A model generated the notes under the pieces. It was not told the origin of the DNA. It worked only from the letters and a program-made list of their open reading frames with translations, and made no database searches. Below are positions 7,047 to 13,965 of a stretch of 63,866 bases of DNA, in pieces; positions within the stretch are counted from its first letter, which is position 1; each line of letters begins with the position of its first letter. The position numbers were made by a program, and so were the translations under genes. Source of the stretch: a virus; the IMG/VR virus record IMGVR_UViG_3300037421_000079, positions 1 through 63,866 of that record. One strand, given 5' to 3'.

Positions 7047-7255
7047 TTCGCGTGCTCCGCCCAATAGCGCAACGTGAGTTCGTCGGGCGGCACGTAGCGC
7101 ACTACCTTGTAGCGCGAACCCTCCCCGTTGCGGTTCATGCGCTTGGCGATGCTGGTTAGCTCCAAGTAGGGATATCCGATCGACGATTCGATGTAGTTGT
7201 GGCCGGGGAGCTGGCCGGCTTGATACCAGGCGATGGCCCATTTGCGTTTGGTCAT
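7043..7255 (-). CDS. Small hypothetical protein
   Basis: A 70-residue protein beginning MTKRKWAIAWYQAGQLPG, rich in Tyr/Arg. It is coupled by ATGA overlaps on both sides in the five-gene leftward operon. No family recognised. Confidence 0.6.
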   Translation of the reverse strand: MTKRKWAIAWYQAGQLPGHNYIESSIGYPYLELTSIAKRMNRNGEGSRYKVVRYVPPDELTLRYWAEHAK

Positions 7256-7497
7256 ACGCTGCCCTCCACGGCGTAGCGCGTGCCGCCGTCGATCGTGGTC
7301 AGGCGCTCACCCGGCTTGAGCGTCGGCGGGCCTATGTGGATCGAGCCTTCCGACAGCTTGCGCTCCACGGCGGCGCGCGCGTCGACCTCGCACTCTCGAT
7401 AGTAGCGCACGGCCTTCGCCTTGCTGACGAAGTGCGCGGTCCCGACTCGCTTGCGCAGGTTCGCGAAGGCTTCCGCCTTTTCGGTTTTCGTCGTCAT
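7252..7497 (-). CDS. Small hypothetical protein, first gene of accessory operon
   Basis: An 81-residue protein with a basic helical N-terminal half (TKTEKAEAFANLRKRVG) and a short beta-rich C-terminus. The ATG at 7497 is preceded by AAAGGAGAG, the best ribosome-binding site of this operon. It probably marks the first cistron; transcription may read through from the gene ending at 7626. Confidence 0.6.
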   Translation of the reverse strand: MTTKTEKAEAFANLRKRVGTAHFVSKAKAVRYYRECEVDARAAVERKLSEGSIHIGPPTLKPGERLTTIDGGTRYAVEGSV

Positions 7498-7625
7498 AGC
7501 AGTCTCTCCTTTGTGGGACTTGCTGGTTGCGGCTTAAGATTGCCAAACAGCTCGCCAGCGGCGGGCAAAAATAGCCTGAGGGAAAAAGTCCGCCGCGCAT
7601 TGGCGCACGGCGGCAGGTTGGGGGT

Positions 7626-8264
7626 TCAGGAAAGGTTGCCGTATTCGTCAAATTCGTATTCATTGCAGCGAATGGATTCGTCCACTTGCGCATCCGCGTC
7701 GACCCATTCGTACTCGGCTTCGAGCTGTTTATAAATCCAGTCCGCGAAGTCGCGCATGAGCTGCGTTACCGCGTCCTCAATCTCGCGCCAATCCTTGGCG
7801 TGCGATTCGGCATCATCGACGGAAACCTCCATGCATCCCGAATGGTAGTAGTGGCCGCGGTGCCGCATGGTGGCGGTAAGCCGATAGAAGGATTTGCGCT
7901 GCAAAGCCTGCAATTTGTCGGCAATGCGGTGCAGTTCGGTATCCTTCGGCGCGTAGTCGCGGATTTTCTTGGCCGCGCCCTTGGCATAGCGATAGTTGCC
8001 CTCGAAGCACGCGCCATCTCCCTGTGACCAAAAGCCCGAATAGTAGATGCAGGGATTATGGCGCGTTCCACCACCCATGAGTTTTACCGGGCGCGTGCAC
8101 AGGTCGATACCGAGAATGTCGGCGCACGTTGCCGCATCGTCATAGGTGCAGCTTGTGTCGTGATCCTGCGTCTCGCAGTCGCGCCACCACTGGCGCGCTT
8201 TTTCCTTGGCCTGGTCCGACAATTCGTCGAACGTGTAGACCGTTCTTTCCTGAATGTGCGGCAT
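7626..8264 (-). CDS. Conserved phage/plasmid protein of the 'YTFDELSDQAKEKAR' family
   Basis: A 212-residue protein with N-terminal YTFDELSDQAKEKARQWW. It belongs to a family common on phages and plasmids and often annotated, without strong evidence, as part of a toxin-antitoxin stability system. The middle holds conserved CxYYSGFWSQGDGACFEG and HRGHYYHSG segments. I chose the ATG at 8264 because GGGGGTTCAC precedes it, exactly as for the gene at 8935; an ATG at 8300 would sit at the transcription start. Biochemical role unknown. Confidence 0.75.
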   Translation of the reverse strand: MPHIQERTVYTFDELSDQAKEKARQWWRDCETQDHDTSCTYDDAATCADILGIDLCTRPVKLMGGGTRHNPCIYYSGFWSQGDGACFEGNYRYAKGAAKKIRDYAPKDTELHRIADKLQALQRKSFYRLTATMRHRGHYYHSGCMEVSVDDAESHAKDWREIEDAVTQLMRDFADWIYKQLEAEYEWVDADAQVDESIRCNEYEFDEYGNLS

Positions 8265-8306
8265 GTGAACCCCCGTCGCTGGCCCGCGCCGTGCGGGCAT
8301 GGGTTA

Positions 8307-8335
8307 CGTATGACAGGATACTATGAGGGCGTCAA
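8307..8335 (-). promoter_or_regulatory. Leftward promoter
   Basis: On the minus strand TTGACG (8335-8330), 17 bp, then CATACG (8312-8307) preceded by TGT, an extended -10. The short leader contains a GCCCGC/GCGGGC hairpin (about 8283-8299) before the start at 8264. Confidence 0.6.
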
Positions 8336-8368
8336 GGGGGGCGATGAAATTTATTTTTGGGGGAGGGG

Positions 8369-8398
8369 TTGACTCGTGGGCTGGGGATATAGTATAGG
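8369..8398 (+). promoter_or_regulatory. Rightward promoter
   Basis: TTGACT (8369-8374) followed at 18 bp by TATAGG (8393-8398) within an AT-rich stretch, about 50 bp upstream of the DUF6197-like gene. It diverges from the leftward promoter at 8307-8335. Confidence 0.65.
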
Positions 8399-8445
8399 AT
8401 AATATATGCCTGCGGTGGTCGTGGGCGGAGAGGTAGGGGGAAGTT

Positions 8446-8802
8446 ATGAAAACGGTGGCAGACATACTCCGCGAGGCGCGCGCCTTAATCGCGGACCCGG
8501 AACATTGGACGCAAGGCCACTACGCCGAGTCGTTTGATGGCTGCGAGGTTCCGGCCACTGACCCGATGGCGTTTCGATTTTGCCCGCTCGGTGCTGTGCG
8601 CCACGTGGTCAACGTTTCGTGGGGCGAGGAATGCACCGAATATGCCGACGCGGAGATTGAGCTGCACGTTGCAGCCCACACTGTTGATAGCGATTTCGAG
8701 ACAATCGCGGAGCTGAATGATTTTTTCTATAGCGATGCCGGGCATCGCTACGTTATGCGGGCTTTTGATATCGCGATCGACAACGCAATGGGCGGTCGTT
8801 GA
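8446..8802 (+). CDS. DUF6197-like protein
   Basis: A 118-residue protein. The opening VADILREARALIADPEHWTQGHYAES and the FCPLGAVRHVV segment match what I know of the DUF6197 family found in actinobacterial and proteobacterial genomes and phages. AGGGGGAAGTT precedes the ATG. The gene is monocistronic, with its own promoter (8369) and terminator (8828-8855), which is the architecture of an independently expressed accessory gene. Function unknown. Confidence 0.75.
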   Translation: MKTVADILREARALIADPEHWTQGHYAESFDGCEVPATDPMAFRFCPLGAVRHVVNVSWGEECTEYADAEIELHVAAHTVDSDFETIAELNDFFYSDAGHRYVMRAFDIAIDNAMGGR

Positions 8803-8827
8803 TTCGCGACACGCCGCGCTAGACTTC

Positions 8828-8855
8828 GCCTGCCTCGCGGCGGGCTTTTTCTTTT
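8828..8855 (+). terminator. Rho-independent terminator
   Basis: Stem GCCTGC/GCGGGC with a six-base loop, followed by TTTTTCTTTT. Ends the DUF6197-like transcription unit. Confidence 0.85.
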
Positions 8856-8865
8856 CGCTAGGGAC

Positions 8866-8902
8866 TTGACTCGTTAGTCGCGTTCGTAGTAGACAATACT
8901 AC
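8866..8902 (+). promoter_or_regulatory. Promoter with overlapping palindromic operator
   Basis: TTGACT (8866-8871) with a -10 around 8889-8895 (TAGACA or GTAGAC). The perfect inverted repeat GTAGTA-gacaa-TACTAC at 8886-8902 covers the -10, so a repressor could block the site. A related TCTACTAC sequence lies downstream of the leftward promoter at 3688-3717. Confidence 0.55.
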
Positions 8903-8934
8903 AGCGCAATGGAGCGCGGTTTATGGGGGTTCAC

Positions 8935-9189
8935 ATGACGCGGCAGGAAATCGAGCAGGAATACAAAGTCGAGGGCGGCAGGATCGTTTCGCCTGGCAAG
9001 TTCGAGGGTGAAGCGGTCTACGTGCCGTATTTCTGGGGAGCGTTCTTAGACGGCATGGCCGATCGGGATGACGGCACAGTGCTGGGTTTCGACGTGAGCG
9101 CCGAGGACAAGGCGCAATTCCCGGAGCTGAAGCGGCGCCGCACTGTCAGGCTTTTGCAACGGGATGACGGTTTCGTTTGCGAGTGCTGA
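8935..9189 (+). CDS. Small hypothetical protein
   Basis: An 84-residue protein, MTRQEIEQEYKVEGGRIVSPG..., with a central YVPYFWGAFLDGMAD segment. The second ATG (8935) is chosen because GGGGGTTCAC lies just upstream, the same initiation context as the gene starting at 8264. It has its own promoter and terminator. No family recognised. Confidence 0.65.
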   Translation: MTRQEIEQEYKVEGGRIVSPGKFEGEAVYVPYFWGAFLDGMADRDDGTVLGFDVSAEDKAQFPELKRRRTVRLLQRDDGFVCEC

Positions 9190-9209
9190 TTCGTTCTTCG
9201 CGCCCTCGA

Positions 9210-9593
9210 CTATGGCCCGCCTTGTTGGCGGGCTTTTTCTTTTTGCCGTCGGATAGGTGTCAGTTTGCGCGCGCTCTCGGATCGCGTTGGCCCGCGCTCG
9301 ACTCGTTCGCGCGTTATGGCTAGGTCGCGCTCGGCGCGCTCGGCGAGTTGCTGGCGTACGGTGTCGATCGCCCATTGAGGTGGTTCGCGCCGGCCGGTTA
9401 GCCAATTGTAGACGGTTGTGCGGTGGGCTCGATTGCCGAGTAGCGCGGCGATCTTGTTGGCGTGCAGCGTGCCGAGTAGTGATTGGAGTGCGCGCCGGAA
9501 GTGCAGCGTTGCATCCGTAGCGTTGAGGATTTCGATGGCATCGGAGCGCGCAATTGTCTCGCGCCCGCCCGCCTCTCGTGGCGCCTGGTACAT
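9210..9593 (-). CDS. Helix-turn-helix protein, candidate repressor
   Basis: A 127-residue protein. Residues about 40-85 (LLGTLHANKIAALLGNRAHRTTVYNWLTGRREPP) form a convincing HTH, followed by a basic tail (IRRQKEKARQQGG). It stands alone and divergent from the 10-kb rightward block, with two palindromes (9690-9713, 9831-9849) in the gap. That layout is typical of an autoregulated repressor. The ATG at 9593 lacks a clear ribosome-binding site, so a different or leaderless start is possible. Its 3' end overlaps the terminator of the opposing gene. Confidence 0.65.
   Translation of the reverse strand: MYQAPREAGGRETIARSDAIEILNATDATLHFRRALQSLLGTLHANKIAALLGNRAHRTTVYNWLTGRREPPQWAIDTVRQQLAERAERDLAITRERVERGPTRSESARKLTPIRRQKEKARQQGGP
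9215..9244 (+). terminator. Rho-independent terminator
   Basis: Stem GCCCGCC/GGCGGGC with loop TTGTT, followed by TTTTTCTTTTT. Ends the 8935-9189 transcription unit. Confidence 0.9.
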
Positions 9594-10001
9594 GGGCCGA
9601 CAATCTACCGGCCGGCGCCGCTCGGCGCACCCCTGCTCGAGCGCCAGCTCGGCGCCGCGACTTGGTTTCCCTAACCCTTTCAGTGCTCGGTAACGGTCTT
9701 ACAAGGCCGTTACTAAACCTAATAAAATCAATGGTGATTTTGGTGATTGGTAGAAAAATACCACACTCCAATATGGGATTGGCGCTCGGCTCGACCGGGC
9801 ATGCGTCGGTTTGTCACACCCCTCTAACCAGCGTTCATGCCGTGAACGCGACCGGTCGTCGGGTTCTTGCGAGTATAATTAAAAGTCACACCACTCAGTT
9901 GCTCCCCCAAAAAATCCCAAAAACGCCCCCACCTCTGCGTGCATTATATTTTTCTTCCCAAGCCTGGCCTCCGCGCTCCCGATGCACTACAGTCCTCAAT
10001 C
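9594..10001. promoter_or_regulatory. 408-bp regulatory intergenic region with two operators and a TATAAT box
   Basis: No gene is supported here. A near-perfect 24-bp palindrome (arms GTAACGG/CCGTTAC, 9690-9713) lies about 100 bp upstream of the HTH gene. A second palindrome, GCGTTCA-tgccg-TGAACGC, occupies 9831-9849. A perfect TATAAT is at 9874-9879 with no good -35, so activation or repression at the adjacent palindrome is plausible. GGTGATTTTGGTGATT direct repeats lie at about 9732-9748. The sequence 9880-9990 is C-rich with poly-A patches. Confidence 0.55.
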
Positions 10002-10619
10002 ATGATCGCCGCCCTGTTCGTCGAGACTGATGGTGTCTACTTCGGCCTGCCGCACGTCGAGCCCTACGACGCGACCAGGGACGCGCGCACCTACGCCGGC
10101 CCCTGGCGTGTAGTCGCGCATCCGCCGTGCGAACGGTGGGGCAGGTTCTGGCACGGCTCGACGCGCAAGCCGCACCAATTCAAGCTCGGCGATGACGGCG
10201 GCGCGTTCGCCGCAGCTCTGCGGGCTGTGCGCGATTTCGGCGGCGTGCTCGAACACCCGGCCGACAGTCACGCGTGGCGCGCGTTCAACCTGCACGCTCC
10301 GCCGCGCACGGGCGGCTGGATCACCGCGGACCTACATGGCGGGCGCACCTGTTGCGTCGAACAAGGTCACTACGGCCACATGAGTCGCAAGGCGACGTGG
10401 CTGTACGCCTGTGGCGTTGCACTTCCCGAACTGATCTGGGGCCGGTGCGAGCAGAGGCTTCATCCGGTCGCGCTCGCCCGCCACGGATACGCGAAAGCCA
10501 GGCGCATCGGCATGATGGCGATGGTGGGTGGGAAGGACAAGAAGCGCATCCGCAACACCACTCCGATCCAGTTTCGCGATCTGCTGATTTCCCTGGTTGA
10601 CTCTCCCCCTCCTGCGTAG
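10002..10619 (+). CDS. Conserved phage protein with HPPC motif, possibly DNA-methylase related
   Basis: A 205-residue protein starting at ATG 10002. The sequence ALFVETDGVYFGLPHVEPYD and VVAHPPCERWGRFW marks a family found in many proteobacterial phages. The HPPC segment resembles the Pro-Cys motif IV of cytosine-C5 methyltransferases, and it precedes a DPPY-type methyltransferase gene, but the SAM-binding FxGxG motif is not evident. A DNA-modification role is inference. No strong ribosome-binding site is visible. Confidence 0.65.
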   Translation: MIAALFVETDGVYFGLPHVEPYDATRDARTYAGPWRVVAHPPCERWGRFWHGSTRKPHQFKLGDDGGAFAAALRAVRDFGGVLEHPADSHAWRAFNLHAPPRTGGWITADLHGGRTCCVEQGHYGHMSRKATWLYACGVALPELIWGRCEQRLHPVALARHGYAKARRIGMMAMVGGKDKKRIRNTTPIQFRDLLISLVDSPPPA

Positions 10620-10625
10620 TACGCT
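10597..10625 (+). promoter_or_regulatory. Rightward promoter inside the end of the previous gene
   Basis: TTGACT (10597-10602), 17 bp, TACGCT (10620-10625), eight bases before the ATG at 10633. The closeness suggests a leaderless or nearly leaderless transcript, which would explain the missing ribosome-binding site. Confidence 0.45.
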
Positions 10626-10632
10626 CGACTAC

Positions 10633-11190
10633 ATGTCGATCGACGTGGAAAACTGCAATCGCGCCTTCCCGAAATACCCGGTGACCGTCTCAGACAAGGG
10701 GTGGGTCTACGGCGTGTGGTACTGCGGCACGAGCTGGGACAAGGTTCGCCTGCACGGGCAGTACCCGCCGACATTTCTCAAGCGCGCCCTGTCGCTGTTC
10801 CCGAACGAGCGCGCGGTGCTTCAGTGCCCTAGTGGGACCGTCACGACTCCCGGCTTGTGCGTCGATGCGGTCAGAGACGAGGTTCGCAAGCCCCACGTCA
10901 TCGCCGACGCTGCGGCGCTCCCGCTCCCCGATAATTGCTGCGATCTCATCCTGAGCGACCCGCCGTATACGCCTGCCGACTCGGCAAAGTACGGCTGCGC
11001 GCCGTTTCCCTTAGTTGGGTTCATGCGCGAGGCGCATCGGCTGCTCAGGCCGGGCAAGTACCTCGGCGTGCTGCACACGTACTACCCGCCTTACCGGCGG
11101 AAGAACTGGCGTCTGAGAGGACTGATCGCCGTAGTGACTGGGTTCCAGCGGGCGACCCGCATGTTCTCGATATTCGAGGTGGTGAAGTGA
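10633..11190 (+). CDS. Class I SAM-dependent methyltransferase with DPPY motif
   Basis: A 185-residue protein. VIADAAALPLPDNCCDLILSDPPYTPADSAKYG combines the acidic motif II/III region with DPPY, the catalytic signature of amino-DNA methyltransferases. FMREAHRLLRPGKYLGVLHTYYPP is the usual methyltransferase strand-5/6 region. The classical SAM-binding GxG motif is not obvious, so the enzyme may be divergent or need a partner. DNA adenine/cytosine methylation is likely but not certain. The next gene overlaps by GTGA. Confidence 0.7.
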   Translation: MSIDVENCNRAFPKYPVTVSDKGWVYGVWYCGTSWDKVRLHGQYPPTFLKRALSLFPNERAVLQCPSGTVTTPGLCVDAVRDEVRKPHVIADAAALPLPDNCCDLILSDPPYTPADSAKYGCAPFPLVGFMREAHRLLRPGKYLGVLHTYYPPYRRKNWRLRGLIAVVTGFQRATRMFSIFEVVK

Positions 11191-11420
11191 TCCGCCTCCG
11201 CCTTCCCGCCATCCTCGGCTTCAGCCTGATGGCCATGTACCTCTCTGGTTTCTGGCTTTGGACCGGCCACTCGGCCATATGGGCTCGATCGCCGGCACCG
11301 TCCTGGAGTTCGTCCTCTTCCTGCTGCTGGGCTGGCGCGTGTACGGCGCCCCGGTGCACGAGTAATTTAAGCGGTCTGAAATTTTTCTTCGGACCCCCCT
11401 TGCTTTCTGTGGGGCCGTAG
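11187..11420 (+). CDS. Possible small membrane protein overlapping another reading frame
   Basis: GTG at 11187 overlaps the methyltransferase stop (GTGA) and encodes LRLPAILGFSLMAMYLSGFWLW, a convincing membrane span. The remaining residues are Ser/Cys/Trp-rich and look like a shadow of the better -1 frame at 11279-11365. Either the real product is short and frameshifts near 11278, or two small membrane proteins overlap. Confidence 0.35.
   Translation: MIRLRLPAILGFSLMAMYLSGFWLWTGHSAIWARSPAPSWSSSSSCCWAGACTAPRCTSNLSGLKFFFGPPLLSVGP
11279..11365 (+). CDS. 28-residue single-span membrane peptide
   Basis: ATG at 11279 encodes MGSIAGTVLEFVLFLLLGWR, then VYGAPVHE and TAA. One hydrophobic span with a short tail, similar in style to the 28-residue peptide at 3569-3655. 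It lies in the -1 frame relative to the ORF beginning at 11187. No clear ribosome-binding site. Confidence 0.4.
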   Translation: MGSIAGTVLEFVLFLLLGWRVYGAPVHE

Positions 11421-11494
11421 TGCTATGTAGTCCCCGTCCCGGCGAAGACCCCCCATCCGGCCGGGACAGCCCGGTCGTCCAGCCGCGGGCGGCC

Positions 11495-11548
11495 AAGCCG
11501 GCGACCCTTTCGCACCTCCCTTTCCCGAGTGGGGTCGCCGGCTTTTCT
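11495..11548 (+). terminator. Strong hairpin with T-tract
   Basis: A 13-bp perfect stem (11495-11507 with 11532-11544, AAGCCGGCGACCC arm) is followed by TTTTC. It is preceded by a second stem GTCCCGG/CCGGGAC (about 11437-11467) and by a possible promoter (TTGCTT about 11399, CTATGT about 11422). It separates the methyltransferase unit from the Acb2-like gene, and could end a roughly 125-nt leader RNA. Confidence 0.7.
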
Positions 11549-11579
11549 CCTGCCTCTTGGCAGGCGCAAAGGAGTCTCC

Positions 11580-11801
11580 ATGCACCCCTCGACGTACGAA
11601 TTTCTCAAGCCGACCGAGGCCCAGATCGAGCAGCTGGCCGCCGTCCGCAAGGCTGCCAAACAGTACAACGACGTGCTCGACCAAGTGCTGCCGGAAGGCC
11701 CCGACAAGACCTTCGTGATTCGCAACCACCGCTCCAACGCCATGTGGGCCAACGTCGCGATCACGCGCCTGCCGGACGGGACGCCGCGGCAAGACGCCTG
11801 A
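11580..11801 (+). CDS. Acb2/Tad1-type anti-CBASS cyclic-nucleotide sponge (probable)
   Basis: A 73-residue protein beginning MHPSTYEFLKPTEAQIEQL and ending near SNAMWANVAITRLPDG. The layout (helical hairpin, LPEG turn, then an xAMWANxAITR helix) matches my knowledge of the Acb2/Tad1 hairpin family. Those proteins form hexamers that sequester the cyclic oligonucleotide messengers of CBASS and related defences. AAAGGAG precedes the ATG. It is followed by a one-base overlap with an RHH gene. The family call rests on motif recognition only. Confidence 0.75.
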   Translation: MHPSTYEFLKPTEAQIEQLAAVRKAAKQYNDVLDQVLPEGPDKTFVIRNHRSNAMWANVAITRLPDGTPRQDA

Positions 11802-11998
11802 TGGCCGACGAAATCCAGCCCACCAGCATCCGCCTCCCGGTCGACCTCAAGCAGGAGCTTGAGCGGGCGGCTGTTGCCGAGCAGCGCACCACCAGCTGGC
11901 TCATCGTTGAAATCTGCCGCATGTGGCTCAAGTGGCGCGAGCAGAACCGGGACGCGAAGTTGGGGTCGGAGACGGAGATCAAGAGGGCGAAGAAGTGA
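11801..11998 (+). CDS. Ribbon-helix-helix protein
   Basis: A 65-residue protein with TSIRLPVDLKQELERAAVAEQRTTSWLIVEICRMWL, a standard Arc/MetJ-like RHH domain, followed by a basic tail. TGATG overlap with the Acb2-like gene and GTGA overlap with the next gene show translational coupling. Probably a small DNA-binding regulator, possibly acting on this operon. Confidence 0.75.
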   Translation: MADEIQPTSIRLPVDLKQELERAAVAEQRTTSWLIVEICRMWLKWREQNRDAKLGSETEIKRAKK

Positions 11999-12450
11999 GC
12001 AAGCAGAAGTCTGATCAGTGCGACGAGGGCGTCATCGTCAGGCAGTTGCAGGAGCGCGTCACGGCGCTCGTCGAGGAGTGCAGGCACAAGGCGGCGCGCT
12101 GTGACGAGCTGTACGCCGCGACGCAGAAGCTGGGCGCGAGCGAGAAGGAAGCGCGCGCGCAGTTCGCCGACCTCAAGCAGCGCCTGCAAGCGGCCGAGAC
12201 CTCCAACCAGTTCATGCGCGGCTACCTGGCGCGCGTCCAGGAGGACGACGCGGTGCGCGAGGAGTTGGTCGTGATTGGCGAGCCAGGCGGCGAGCAGCTG
12301 GCGCCGAAGCGCGAGCCCGCGCAGTTCTTGCGCCCTGATGATTTCATGGCGCCCGATCAAGATCGAAGCCATGGGCTAATGGGCTACGAGGACCATGGCT
12401 GCCTGCGCGCCAAGCGGCGACCGCGTAAAAAGGCGCGGAGGCGCAAGTGA
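11995..12450 (+). CDS. Coiled-coil hypothetical protein
   Basis: A 151-residue protein from a GTG overlapping the RHH stop. Residues about 15-80 form a long amphipathic helix with heptad-like spacing (VIVRQLQERVTALVEECRHKA ...). The C-terminus is strongly basic (KRRPRKKARRRK). Basic tail plus coiled coil suggests nucleic-acid binding, but no family is recognised. It is coupled (GTGA) to the glycosyltransferase that follows. Confidence 0.65.
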   Translation: MSKQKSDQCDEGVIVRQLQERVTALVEECRHKAARCDELYAATQKLGASEKEARAQFADLKQRLQAAETSNQFMRGYLARVQEDDAVREELVVIGEPGGEQLAPKREPAQFLRPDDFMAPDQDRSHGLMGYEDHGCLRAKRRPRKKARRRK

Positions 12451-13481
12451 AAGTCGCTCTCGTCACCACGACCATCCACGTCCCGGCGGTTCTCGCCCTC
12501 TACCGGCGCCTCGACCCGTCGGTCGAGTTTTTCGTCGCCAAAGACCTCAAGACTCCCACTGGCGCCATCGGGTTTTGCGCGGGCCTGCCCAACTGCCACG
12601 TCATCGAGGGAGACGAGTGGGCGTGTTCCGAGCTGATCGGATGGAATACCTGCGGTCGCCGTAACATCGCCTTCCTCGAAGCCCTGAAGTGGGGCGCTGA
12701 TGTGGTCGTCACGGTGAATGATGACGACCTCCCAATCGACGAAGATTACTTCCGCAATTTTAGAGCGATATGGGACCCGACGTTGATATTTCACCGCTGC
12801 CCGTTTAACGGCATCGAGGTCTCTTCCCAGACCGGTTGGTTCGACCCCGGTTCTCTCCTGATCCCGTCCGCGCGCCACCGTGGCTTTCCCATCACGCACC
12901 AGTCGTCTCTTCACTGCGCCCCCGTCATCGACGCCAAGGTCGGGGTGGCGGTCGGTCTTCTCGTCGGCATGCCGGACGTGGACGCCACCACCCGGATCGA
13001 GAACCCTGGCCTGCGCGTCCACCAGACCAGCAAGCTCCTCGACGCTGGCGTGGTCGTGGCCCCGTCTACCCGCACCGTCTTTAACAGCGAGAACACTGCC
13101 CTGCTGCGCGAGTTCGTTCCCGCCTTCTTTCACATGCCGGGTGTCGGTCGCCACGACGACATCCTCGCCTCCCTAGTGGTCCAGCGGGTGATGCGCGACC
13201 GCGGCTATCGCGTACACCTGGGGCAGCCGTACTGTTGGCAGGAGCGCAATCCCCATTCCTTGCTGGTCGACCTCAAGTCGGAAATCTTCGGCATGGAGCG
13301 CACGGTCGAGTTTGCCGACTGGCTTGACGCCCAGATCGCCTACCAGGGTGGCACAGTGCTCGGGGATGTTCGCATTATTTATCAGGCGATGCGCGACGAA
13401 CTTACGTGGATGCCCGAGATTGCCTGGCGGGCAGGTCTCGCATTTTTGGACGATTGCGAGAGGATCGAGAGGATGCTGTGA
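12447..13481 (+). CDS. GT-A glycosyltransferase, RGP/GT75- or STELLO-like
   Basis: A 344-residue protein. VALVTTTIHVPAVLALYRR opens a nucleotide-sugar fold, VVVTVNDDDLPID carries the DxD-like metal motif near residue 95, and GRHDDILASLVVQRVM near residue 232 matches the second conserved acidic region of reversibly glycosylated polypeptide/STELLO-type enzymes. It probably transfers or isomerises a sugar on host or virion glycan, or on DNA. It sits in an uninterrupted GTGA/ATGA-coupled block with another glycosyltransferase at 13962. Confidence 0.75.
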   Translation: MKVALVTTTIHVPAVLALYRRLDPSVEFFVAKDLKTPTGAIGFCAGLPNCHVIEGDEWACSELIGWNTCGRRNIAFLEALKWGADVVVTVNDDDLPIDEDYFRNFRAIWDPTLIFHRCPFNGIEVSSQTGWFDPGSLLIPSARHRGFPITHQSSLHCAPVIDAKVGVAVGLLVGMPDVDATTRIENPGLRVHQTSKLLDAGVVVAPSTRTVFNSENTALLREFVPAFFHMPGVGRHDDILASLVVQRVMRDRGYRVHLGQPYCWQERNPHSLLVDLKSEIFGMERTVEFADWLDAQIAYQGGTVLGDVRIIYQAMRDELTWMPEIAWRAGLAFLDDCERIERML

Positions 13482-13636
13482 AAGTGACTTTGCGGTCGGA
13501 TAACCAGCCGGATGTTTTTATTGAAGCTGACGAACCTGTCAGCTTGAACCGCTTAGAGCAGCATATTCGCACTCTTGTGGTTGCGCGAAATTGGCTGAAG
13601 AAAGAGTTGTCGCGGCGGACAGCGGCACCGAAATGA
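13478..13636 (+). CDS. Small hypothetical protein
   Basis: A 52-residue protein, VKVTLRSDNQPDVFIEADEP..., starting at a GTG that overlaps the glycosyltransferase stop. A beta-rich N-terminus is followed by a basic helix (LVVARNWLKKELSRR). Coupled to the next gene by ATGA. Unknown function. Confidence 0.6.
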   Translation: MKVTLRSDNQPDVFIEADEPVSLNRLEQHIRTLVVARNWLKKELSRRTAAPK

Positions 13637-13965
13637 CCTGGAAAGTACACCTTCAGGACATGTTGCGCTGGGGTGCTCCTGGTTATCGCATGTACGTCAT
13701 GCGGGAGGAGCATGATCAGAGACTCACGATGCTGACCAACCCGATACTGCACTCGCACGAGCGCAACGAGTTTATCCCCGACACCGAGTTCTTCATGAGT
13801 GACGAGTTGCCGGGCGTCAGCGTGAAGAATTTTCTTCAGGCGATGTCCGACGCGGCTTGGGAGATCGGCATCCGGCCGAAGCAATTGGAGGATCACACCA
13901 ATGAATTGAAGGCGACGCGCTACCACCTTGAGGACATGCGCGTGCTCGCGAAGGTCAAGACGTGA
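13633..13965 (+). CDS. Hypothetical protein
   Basis: A 110-residue soluble protein beginning MTWKVHLQDMLRWGAPG and containing TNPILHSHERNEFIPDTEFFMSD. I recall similar small proteins next to other phage glycan genes but cannot name a family. ATGA and GTGA overlaps on either side place it in the glycosyltransferase operon. Confidence 0.65.
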   Translation: MTWKVHLQDMLRWGAPGYRMYVMREEHDQRLTMLTNPILHSHERNEFIPDTEFFMSDELPGVSVKNFLQAMSDAAWEIGIRPKQLEDHTNELKATRYHLEDMRVLAKVKT

